From: Thelephora terrestris
Taxonomy: Eukaryota; Basidiomycota; Agaricomycetes; Thelephorales; Thelephoraceae
Assembly (NCBI GenBank): GCA_015956445.1
Contig: WIUZ02000017.1
Location: forward strand, 496,001-560,000
Length of the DNA: 64,000 nucleotides
Reading direction: 5' to 3'
This document shows, piece after piece, positions 49,301 to 59,149 of this stretch. The notes under the pieces were generated by a model that worked only from the letters and a program-made list of their open reading frames with translations, made no database searches and was not told the DNA's origin. Position 1 is the first letter of the stretch. Each line of letters begins with the position of its first letter. A program made the position numbers and the translations under genes.

Positions 49301-49464
49301 CCTACATGAGTACCGGCAGGAACCACGAAGACGGGGATGACGACCCTAATGACAATGAGGACGAAGAAACGAGGCAACGGAGAATCGAGGACGAAATGAA
49401 TCGAAGGGACGTGTCGATCGTGACTGTGCCAAAGAGGAAGTTATGGATCGCGAATCCCTCCTGA
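46377..49464 (+). CDS. Kelch-repeat protein with multi-pass membrane domain
   Basis: I chose the ATG at 46377, which gives a signal peptide (HSWLPVFFAICFSLPTRS); an upstream in-frame ATG at 46158 would add 73 residues without a signal. The extracellular part has Kelch-type repeats: TLLVFGGESESG, CHLVIGGRDSNGNGLSDVW, FYLAGGQDQNSISPLSDVW and DIIVFGGQDENGEYLSEVW. A Ser/Thr-rich spacer leads to several membrane helices: ILAPLSIALVFPLILFYRL, VPILLISGFLIFGLGIAGLI, HGIAGVALAAAFYVIIPIGF and, after a cytosolic loop, VAFRIIFHALLLALCILSL and GFLVFLVFTLGSYVAMGVFA. The middle helices faintly resemble cytochrome b561-type cores. A cytosolic tail with acidic runs ends the protein (about 930 residues). Four or five introns. 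The role is unknown; it could be a cell-surface sensor. Confidence 0.8.
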
Positions 49465-51625
49465 TTCTTCGCTCAACGGAACCATTTGCACAGTCACACT
49501 ACTAGTTCTTTCACTTACGACCCCAGGTTGGCTGTGCCACTCCACGACTGCTTGCTCTTCAACGGACGCTCCGCACGATACGCGGACCCTCGCTTCCTGC
49601 ACGCCAGTGCCTGGCGGAACGCATTTGGCTAATTCAATCCAATCCCTTTGAATGGACGTTCTTTCTGATTCACTCTTCCCCTCCCACCCTTTGCATCGTC
49701 ACCCTTGACTAATTCATTCACTGAACCACTATTGATTATCCTACGGACCTGATACACAATCACATCCCCACAGGAAAAAATGTACACATCCCGTTTTGTC
49801 GATCTCTATCACGCTTCCTCCCGGTTTCTCTCCCCCTCTATAGATATCACACTTCCCTCACCTATCCACGACATCAGGAACGACGACTTGGATTCCGCTT
49901 TCGTTTTCTTGTCTCCTCGCCCATCTAATGCTTCTTGGTTTTATGTATGGTTCCATGGACACTGTCGTGTAGTAGGATTTTTTATTGTGTACGAAATGCT
50001 TAGTCCACCCGTTCTTCTCAGCTTAAGATGACAACTAACCAGTCTCGACTCAGATGCTACAAGTTTTGCGCGTGTGGCAGGCCTGGCGAATAAGGTCTGC
50101 GGATCACCAGTCACCTCTCGGTGTATAGTCCCCATCGCACGCCGCCAGTTCGTGTTCCGTCCCCCATTGGACCTGCATGTACATCACATGGGACGGTTGC
50201 GGACACGAAATCACAACAATACCGCGGCGTTCCTGCACGACCCTTGAGTTTTTTCTTTCGCAAAGAACCCAGACAGTGGCAGGTGTTACAGTAATGAAGA
50301 GCAGAGAACGCGCGGCAGTTTGCGAGCTCATTTGAGAAGCGTTCCCACGGTGGTCTCACCCTGAACTTCACGATGATGGCGAGAGAGACCCCCGCTACCT
50401 GACTGGGACTCTTCAAGCTCCATAAATCATCAGGTAGTGACTTGATGCTGCATACTCCGCATTACTTACTTTTTCTGTTACCCCCGACACGAACTGAGCG
50501 GTGTTTAGCCACAGACACAGGGCTACGGACAAGTACATGGCCATTGCCCTGTCATAAATCCTTATAGCGGCGACTGACGAAGTCCTAGCTGCATCGACCA
50601 AGGAGAGCGTTCCTCTGTACTTGATTCAGTCATTGAATGCCGGGCTAATGATCGAAGATTTTCAGCTCATCCTCCTTCCGAGCCCCGCCCGAAGGCGCGA
50701 AGCCTTCAAAAGCCTCGCTCGATCGTGAGGTGCTGACAAGGTAAACTCGCAGATAATTGCCACTGATATTAATCCGGGGTTATGGAATGTGTTTTGGGTG
50801 TGTCGTTGCTACGAAGACATCCAACGGAGACAGAGCATCCAGTCGAATGTTCTCTAGCGAGTTCGACCAGGGAACCTGGAGGGAGCAGTACCTTGAGTTT
50901 ATCTGGAAACTGTGGAACCAAGTTCAAGGCCCGCAGTTCAGCGCAGAAGAAGGGTGAATGACGTTACAATGCACAGGCTGACACGAGAAAGTTCTAGCCC
51001 GTAGTGGCGGGGTTGAGCGTGGGCTGCACTGACGAGCCTACCTTGGCTCGTTGCTTTTCCTTAGCATCACTCGTGTATCCGCTTACTAGGGTTTGTGGGG
51101 TCGAATCCAGGCATGCGCTGAACCTAAAAGACCCTGAATGGTAGGAACCAAAACCTCCGACCAAGGGGCGTTCAGCGCCACAGCAGGTAAACGGAGGCCA
51201 GTTAAGGCTAGTTTCTGTTCGGCTGCGCCTAAGCTAATCGGTTACCATGCCTTGGACTTATTGGGAGAGCGGAGGGGCGGGGAAAGGAAAGTTCAACGTT
51301 CACGTTCAATGCCAAAGCACAGCACCATTCAGAAGGAATGGTGTACGTTTAAAGGGCCGCCGCTTTGTACCTGGACACTGCCTTTTGCCGGAGTCAACGG
51401 AAGAGTTGACCGAATCAGTGTTGTCGACTACCTATCTTGCACTGAAATTGGGCGATCCGCCCATCTATCAGTGTGAGGTTGCTGGATGTCGATGAATGGT
51501 TAATGTACAAGACTATGCGGGGTATTACTCAATGCAATGTACCGAATCCAAAAAAGACTATGGAGGAACTGGAACCCAAAGATGATCGAAAAAGGTGCGA
51601 TAACAGAAAGAGAGGAGAAGATCGG
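49465..51625. other. Sparse region of 2.2 kb with possible membrane-gene relic
   Basis: No supportable gene. The first few hundred bases are probably the 3' UTR of the Kelch gene, pyrimidine rich. On the minus strand 50601-50413 encodes a helix-like stretch (AAIRIYDRAMAMYLSVALCL) reminiscent of a membrane segment in DUF6533-type proteins, but I could not join flanking exons. The rest (50600-51620) has only short open stretches. Confidence 0.35.
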
Positions 51626-54617
51626 TCACAATTGAGCTGGTTCGCCTTCAACGGTGACGCCCCTCCTCCACTCGTCCACTCTACCGAACTTGGCAGGATC
51701 CCGTTCAGGTGGAGGAGTCCCGGGGGCTATGGGAGGAACCATCATCGACATGTCTCCCATCACCGGCCCCATACCCATACCCATTCCCGTGGGAGGCCCG
51801 TAGAAGCTGGGGCCCATGAACGAAGGTTGGCTGAACATCATACTACTCTGCAATTGTGCCTGCATCATCATTTGTTGTTGGGCGAATTGCTGATGTTGGG
51901 CGAGCATCTGATATTGGGTACGACGCTGGTGTTCGGGGTGCAAACCCAACGGGACGTCGTCTTCCTCTTCGTCGTCTCCCGAACGCCCGAGCCAGTTCTG
52001 GCTAGCCCCAGGGTTGAATTGACTTGCACGGAGACCGAGAGGTTGATCGTCTTCTTCGTCGTCGCCCCCCTTACTTGGTCGTTTGCTCCCCGGGACCCCG
52101 AGGAACAGCTTAGACTTCGTCTTATCGATCAAGGCGTTCAAAGGTTTGTCCTCGTCCGACTCTTCCTCGGCAGCAGCCCTCGCGGCTCGTTGCGCGACTT
52201 TGCCAACGGTGGCGGCCAAAGGCACATCCTCGTCACTGTCATCGGGCGAGAGTGCTGGAGTATGTTTCTGTTTCGCAGGAGGGTCGGTCCTCCCCTCGGG
52301 GTATCGTGGACCAGAACCAACCGTCCGAACCGGTCCACCCGGCTTGTCCTCGTCTGAAAACCATTCTGCGTCTGTCCCGGCTTCCTTATGTTGAGTCCCT
52401 TCATGAAGAGGAGGATTGCTGTTGTCGCTATCGCTTTCATCGTCATCTTGATCGTCGTCGCCTCGTGGTGGCGGAGGACCCTTCCTCGCACTGACCTTGG
52501 CGATCTCTGGCAGCGGGTTCGCCGGCGATTGCGACTGTGGTTGTGGAGAAGTTTCATGAGGATCCATGTCGGAGTTCGTTGCTATCGTTGCAAGTGGCTC
52601 AGTCGATTGTCCAGTAGCTTCCCTTTCCCTCGCTTCAATCTCCTGCAATTTTGCCATTTCCCTCTCCCAAATATGATCTGTACCGAACACGCTCTTTACA
52701 TTTGATACCCTTGGGCCGAAAGCTGTCGACTTCCTCATCAAGCCTGGAGGCGCAAGTTTGTCCTCGTCAAGATTCAAGAGAGTCTTTCGACGCGCAAGGC
52801 CTTGGCTTGAGTTACTGGTATCCATTTGTTGAGAGACGGGTCGGTTGAGAGAATTTGGATCGATGAGGGTCGAGAACGTGGATGAACGAGCCATCATCGA
52901 AGGCCGCTCGTCTCCCTTGAACACCCTAACCCGCTGTCAGCGCACGGGGAAGGGAAGAAGGTCTCAAAACTTGAAATACCTTCGTTTTCCACGTAGCTCC
53001 GCCTTCCTTGCCTCAAGATCGTCGATCAAGCTCTTGCCGTAGAGTTTCCCGGGGCCTCTTCTATCCGTCTTTTCTTCGGGAGTGACGGCGATGATTGGGA
53101 TGTCTTCTGGTTCGGGTGAAGGAAGCCTCACTTGTTCACCGTCGTTTGTGACACGGGGCACGCCGACATTTTCAGAGTAGCCGGTGTCTTGTGAGTGCAA
53201 GCCGCTGCGGAACGTCAACTGGGCAAGACTGAGGGAAGCCCTCGAGTTCGGTGTGAAGGGGTTCGGAGGAGGCAAATCTTCAAAGGCCATGGATTTGCGC
53301 ACTGCTCGAGCACCAGCAGGCAGTGGCGGTCCGTCACGAGAGAGTTGAAAGCCATCTCGTACTGTGGGGGATGGAGGGCGACCTTTTTGCTCTGTGGTTT
53401 GCAATGGGCTCGGCATGATGAGGAGTTTTGGTCGAAGGAGTTGCATACGAGGATATTTGCGAGAGGCAGAGAGGTGGGCGGGAGGTGGGCCCTCAGGAAT
53501 TACCCGAGACCCCATGGAGGCATTGGACAAAGTTCGTGCATGAGCAACCGCCTTGGGATCGAATCTTGAAGTTCGGGATGGAGATGGGGGTCGAATGGCA
53601 AAGGGGTTGTTTTCCTCGTCAACTGCAGCTTGTGGAGGTGCGGTGGTTTTGATCCTGTTGCCTTGAGAATCAAACCGGGGGCGGCGCCCTAGGTCATCGG
53701 ATGTCGCCTGCAGACGGGAGGTTTGGCTAGCTGACGAATACGTCCTTTCGTGGTGAGGGACACCAGCAGTGGTGTCATCGCCAAGGTGGGGGTCTGAGGT
53801 CGGGAATGGGACGGAATATTGAGAGGATGGCCCGGGTTCTGGCAGAGTCTCGAGGATACCGTAGGCGGATTTACGGCGGGCTTTGTCGAGAGAGATATGG
53901 GGAGCATTCATGCCAACCAAGTCAAGCGGAGATCCAAAGGATGCCCTGCGCTTCCGCTCGTCGAGAAACTCGGTTCCCACTCGAGTTCCGGGGTCTATGG
54001 GGAGATCGTCGACGATGGCACCACCGAAGGCAATATTATCAAAATTGCCCATGCTAACAGCTCGCGGACCAAGTCCTGGGGAAAGGGGGCCCTTAGCCTG
54101 TTGGATTTCGTGAGGATTTGGAAGCCTAGAATTTGGCTTTCTCTTTGAACCCCTCTCTTTTCCTTTCTCCCCAAGTAGGTCGTTGAGGCCCCAAGACTCG
54201 AGGTCCAGATCTTCCATATTTTCTGTCACCTCCTCTTCCTCCTCCACATCTTCTTCTGTGGGATAGAATGGGTTTCGTAGCATGTCGATCGAGGCACGAG
54301 ATCTCCTTGAATCATGGTTGTCATTGGTGGACTCACGTCCGGCGACGCTCCCTCTATCGCCCGGGAGTTTCACAGAGAGGTGGTCGGCGCTGCGTCGAGA
54401 GATAACAGAAGGCGCGCGTTCTTTCTTCGGCTTTCGAAATTGGGCAAATATCACACTGTCCGCTGCAGAACGAAATGGACAATCCGGGTCTGATGGATCA
54501 TTGTCATACTCTAAACGAAATCAGTTCACCGGACATGATGTATGGACTTGCAGACACACCCAACAAGGCTGCAGCCAACTGCAGACGCGAGAAGGGAGCG
54601 GGGGCAGCGGCGGCCAT
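51626..54617 (-). CDS. Long disordered basidiomycete-type protein
   Basis: Three exons. Exon 1 begins at 54617 (MAAAAPAPFSRLQLAAALL) and joins EYDNDPSDPDCPFRSAADSV through a 53-base intron (donor GTGTGT, acceptor TTTAG). Exon 2 runs to about 52966, and an intron (GTATTT...GTTAG) joins RGKRR to VFKGDERPSMMARSSTFST. The total is about 960 residues, almost all predicted disordered: Ser/Pro/Arg and acidic patches (VEEEEEVTENMEDLDLESW, DDDQDDDESDSDNSN). A short more conserved-looking patch is PGKLYGKSLIDDLEARKAEL. Near the C-terminus is a Gln/Met-rich region (AQHQQFAQQQMMMQAQLQSS) and repeated GDDEEEDD.PLGL blocks. No domain recognised. It is divergent from the ER HSP90 gene, 193 bases apart. Confidence 0.75.
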
Positions 54618-54692
54618 GATCCGTCGTGTGGTTGCGAGCAGGCAGCAAGAAGACTGAGGTCGGGAAAACGTCGGAGTGCGTCCGATCGCGAA

Positions 54693-54701
54693 ACGTGGCA
54701 G
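54693..54701 (+). promoter_or_regulatory. Candidate UPR element before the ER HSP90
   Basis: ACGTGGCAG, 110 bases before the ATG at 54811. The same nine bases, in the other orientation, lie 81 bases before the PDI start. A second ACGTC-containing site (AAGACACGTC) is at 54711-54720. The assignment to a Hac1/XBP1-type factor is inferred from the core sequence. Confidence 0.4.
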
Positions 54702-54810
54702 GCGGGATTAAAGACACGTCCCTCAACAGACGCCCACTGCCAGCATACTTAAACCTCAATCCCATCATTCACCCTCAAGCCGGACCTCTTTATTGCTGGC
54801 CTAGGACTCG

Positions 54811-57800
54811 ATGCGGATACTTTCCTCTTTGCTCTTACTGAGCCTCACCTTCGTTTCTGCGGTCACCGCACAGGACGCGGATGACGCACAGAAGACCAAG
54901 TTCGAATACCAGGTAAGCACCTCCGGACTCTGCACATTGCACACACTTTTCTGACTCACAACAACGCATATAGAGTGATGTTACTCGTCTACGTAAGATC
55001 GTGATCAACAGGTATGTAGTTGTCGCCCTTACGTCTTGAACCACCGTACTCACGCTCCCGCCCTACAGCTTGTATTCCCACAGGTCAGTGTCCGTTTGAG
55101 TATAGACTGTTCGGCTGTTTTACTTTATTCTAGGGATGTTTGGCTGCGTGAATTGATCTCCAACTCGAACGATGCTCTGGAAAAATTCCGTCTCACCTCA
55201 TTGACGAAGAAGGGGTTCGGAAACGATGACCCTCTGAACATAACTATCAGGGCCGTCGAGGACGAGGACGGGAAGGGCGGAAAGATTATCATCACCGGTA
55301 GGTACCTCTGTGACAAAACCAGAGCATCCAGCTCATTTGAAACAGACACCGGCATTGGAATGAACAAGGAAGAACTTGCTGCAAACCTCGGCACCCTCGC
55401 CAAGTCTGGAACTACAGAGTTCTTGAACAGGGCGGAAAGCGCCGATACCACTGTCGGCACCGGAAATCTCATCGGTGCATTCGGTGTCGGGTTCTACAGC
55501 AGTTTCCTGGTTGCGGATCGTGTTTATGTCGCTTCTCGTCCTCCGAGGTCGAAGGAGAACCCTGAACCTGAACAATGGGTCTTTAGTTCTACCGCCGATG
55601 AAAGTTCGTTCGAGGTGTACCCCGACCCTCGTGGAGCAACGCTCGGCCAAGGTACGGAAATTACGCTCGTCATGAAGCCAGACGCTCTCGATTACCTGTC
55701 GACCACCAAGTTGACCGGATTGATGTAACCTCTTCTCTGCAATTTTTCGTTCGGTGAGATGATACTAATCAAAATGGTATTCAGCGACAAACACTCCGCA
55801 TTCTCCTCGACTTTCCCCGTTTACCTGTTCACTCAGAGGACAGAGGAGGTTCCAGTTGAAGAGGATGAGCTTCCAACGGAGACCGAAAGTGTGCCTGAAC
55901 CCGAGAAGGAGGACAGAACCATCGAATCGTATGACGACGACGAAGTTCTCATTGAAGACGTCCCGATTGAGGAAGAGAAAAAACCACAGGTTCCTGAAGT
56001 TCCAAAAACCAAGACAGTCACAATCGATGAGTGGGTCCACGCTAACTCTCAACCACCAATCTGGACGCGGTATGTCTTGGGGTCTTCTTTCCGGAGTCCT
56101 CCATTTTTGATGTATCCACAGCGATCCCAAGGATGTCACTGAGGAAGAGTACCTCGACTTCTACCGTGCCACGTTCAAAGACTATAGGAAGCCAATTGGT
56201 TGGCATCAGTTCGCCGGAGATGCCGCTGGTACTTCTTTCAAGGGTATCATTTTCCTCCCCGAGAAGATGTTCGTACTTTCAGCGCTCTGTCTTGGCGACT
56301 TGTATTAACCTGCTCCACAGCCCGGATTCCCACTGGCAACAGACCGGTCCATTGGAACAGAAGGATATCAGGCTCATGGTCAAGCACGTCTTCATCACCT
56401 CCGAGTTCGGTTCCGACCGACTCCCCAAGTGGGCCAGTTGGGTCCAGGTTATTATCGACGCTGATGACCTCCCTCTCAACGTCTCTCGTGAGACTCTGCA
56501 ATCCTCGAAGTTCGTGAAGCAGATGAGGAGCATCATTTTGAGACACCTTTTGATCTTGCTCAACAAGTTGGCGACTGAAGACGCCGAGAAGTGGGCTTTG
56601 GTCACAAAGAACTACGGGATGATTTTCAAGTTTGGTATTGCGGAGGACTCCAAGAACAGGGATAGGCTCCTTAACCTTGTCCGTTTCGAGTCCACTCAAA
56701 GGAAAGATATCACTCTCGATCAAGTAAGTCGTGTCTGATGTACCTGTTGGCAGTGCCTCTGACGGTTCCTAGTACGCAGAGAACAAGAGGAAAGGACAAA
56801 CTCAAATATTCTACATGGCCGACGCCGGCAAGACTGCTGAGCAGATCAAGCGTAGTATCTTCGTTGAGAAACTCGAGGCTCGCGGTTACGAGGTTCTTCT
56901 CTTTACTGAGCCTCTTGATGAGGTCCTTGCGAATACCCTGCGTACGCACAAGTACGTATTAACCTTTTGTGACCAAGGAAATTGCTGAACGTTTATGTTA
57001 GGAAGATGCCGTTCCAGGACGTGGCTAAAGCCGGTCTGAAGTTCGGTGACGAGGGTAGGAGACAGTTTCTGGTTAAGGACCGGTTCAGCGATTGACCCTC
57101 ATCACAGATAACGAGGGAGAAGATTCAAAAGAGGCGCAAAAGAAACTGGGAGAGAAATTCAAACCCCTCATCGAGTGGTTGAAGGAAGAGACTAAGGATG
57201 TTGTCCGAGACGGTGAGTACTCCACACAATGACCGTTGGCCCCATGCTCATGTTTACGTTTCCAGTCGTCATTTCCAATCGTCTCGTTACTAGTGCATGT
57301 GCTATCGTAGCTGATGAGATTGGTTATACCGCCAATCTCGAAAAGCTGATGAGTGAGCTCCTTCTGGATTTCCCCATTCCCACCTGCAATGATTGATTGG
57401 GGAACTCTAGATGCTGGCCACAACCAGGAGAAGTCTGAGGCCGTCGAATTCCTGAAGAAGCAGAGGCTCCTGGAGATCAACCCCAAGTCGCCCCTGATCG
57501 AGGGCATGCTTGCTCGGGTCGAGGAACTCTTCAGTGAAGACCTCGAGGCCGAAATGGAACTGAAAGAAGTTGCCTCTATCCTCATTGATGGAGCGCTTGT
57601 ACGATCTGGATTCCAGGTCCATGACTCCAATGAGTGAGTGACTGTGCCTTGCGTATCAGAATAGAACGGCTAACCATTCCCGTTCTTACCACAGATTCTT
57701 TGTCAGGGTTGACCGGGTCTTGCGGAGGTCCCTGGGGGTCTCCGAGACCGCCAAGGCTAAGGTTGATATCAAGCCAGCCCCTGAGGTTGACCCAACAGAA

Positions 57801-57923
57801 TTTGAGGAAGACATTGTAATGCCCGACTTCCCCGACTACGTCCCCGGTATGTTCGGCGATTCTGCCCAGAAACCGATGGTCTTCGACAAGGAGACTGGAA
57901 AAGGCATCCACGATGAGCTTTGA
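54811..57923 (+). CDS. ER-lumenal HSP90 (endoplasmin/GRP94 type)
   Basis: ATG at 54811 begins a clear signal peptide (RILSSLLLLSLTFVSAVTA); the last exon ends KETGKGIHDEL, an ER-retention tail. Between them is a complete HSP90: N-domain with WLRELISNSNDALEKFRLTS, DTGIGMNKEELAANLGTLAK, GAFGVGFYSSFLVADRVYV and DPRGATLGQGTEITLVMK; an acidic linker (about VPVEEDELPTETESVPEPEK); the middle domain with GWHQFAGDAAGTSFKGIIFL and DLPLNVSRETLQSS; and the C-domain with LLEINPKSPLIEGMLARVEE. DPRGATLGQGT and the SADTTVGTGNLIG insert are closer to GRP94 than to cytosolic HSP90. About 12 exons, all joining in frame by my reading. It is an ATP-driven chaperone for secretory clients, and the other lumenal chaperone here, PDI, shares its promoter motif. 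Confidence 0.95.
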
Positions 57924-59149
57924 ATAGCACGTTTACCCATAAAGTTACCAGGGACTTTGTTATTGAGTGAATATTTTTTCATGACAAAATGTAAAAGTTT
58001 CCAGCCACGATATTTCCTGAACAGTTACCGTGGATTGCGATAAGGCGAACATAGGGGACACCCATGACCTGGTTTCATGTCGGAACCCCTACTCCTCAGA
58101 TCACTCAACAGCCTGTAGGGTAGGACGTCTTCCTCTTACGCAAATCAAGACGCTGTGTTGTCTGTCCCCCACCTGGGATCAGGAAGGTAGCGAAAACTCT
58201 CCGCGCCAACTGACCTGGGAACGACAACGATTAGCCTAGTTCATTCGCAAATTTTTCGACTGTATTCCTAATATCCGTCGACGTGCAGTCACTGTAAGGG
58301 GTGATCTTCAATACCAACGGTTGGTACACGTTTAAACCACTTTACCTGTACGAAATTTGTAAACCCTCCGTAACTGAAGCCTGGTTTGGTTCCCACCAAC
58401 TGTCGGTAGAGAGTGCGTCTCAACAAGCCCAGAAACTATTCCGCCGCACAGGGTCCGTAGAAATGAATGACCTTTCTCGATTTGTTTCCATGGATTTTCA
58501 GCCTTCGAACAACCTTGAAAACGAAACTGTTGCTGTCGCCACTCCGTCTGGCCAGGGAAATGGCGAAACCTAGCAACTGGCGCCGCGCCTTCGGTGGAAC
58601 CTGCACCATGCAAAGATAAACCGAGCCCGAAACGCGGAATTAAATTTTACTGGTGTATTCTAGAACTCAGAAGCCATTGGCAGTCCGTCCAGGATATAAT
58701 GTAACCAAGGGGAGGATTTTGATGATTGGCAAATCAACGATGAATATATAACTTACGCTTGGGTGTTCTATAAGCAAGGTCTGCTGATACTGCGACAGGC
58801 GTCTGCTTGCTGATTCGGATGTGGTGTCCTGCCGATGAGCAAGATTTGCGACCAATAGGAAGAAGCTTTCAATTTGAAATCTCTTTAGTTCCGGATCTGA
58901 TTGATGTCACCATTGAGCAAGTTTTGCGCCCAAGCGTTCAATTACAAAGCACGCCACCGTACGAGGTGTTCCAACGGGGTGTTCCAACGGGTCTCCGGAC
59001 AAATAAAAAGGAATCCGATGTGCCACAAGAAAAGCGGTCCGGGATTTCACCTTCAGCTCTCTGGATCTCACCGGTTGTCCTCTCGACCTCCTTAATTCAC
59101 TGTAGCGGACCAAATTTCACCCCCTTGGAGACCCTTAAAGCCCAGCAGT
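57924..59149. other. Intergenic, HSP90 to copper ATPase
   Basis: About 1.2 kb. Open stretches of 60-160 codons lack protein character, and I do not support a gene. A 13-base tandem duplication, GTGTTCCAACGGG twice, lies at 58966-58991. It presumably contains the HSP90 3' UTR and the copper ATPase promoter. Confidence 0.4.

Noticed and set aside
51080-51130. Possible tRNA, from GGGGTCGAATCC resembling a T-loop
   Set aside because: No matching acceptor stem, D-arm or anticodon arm could be paired around it.
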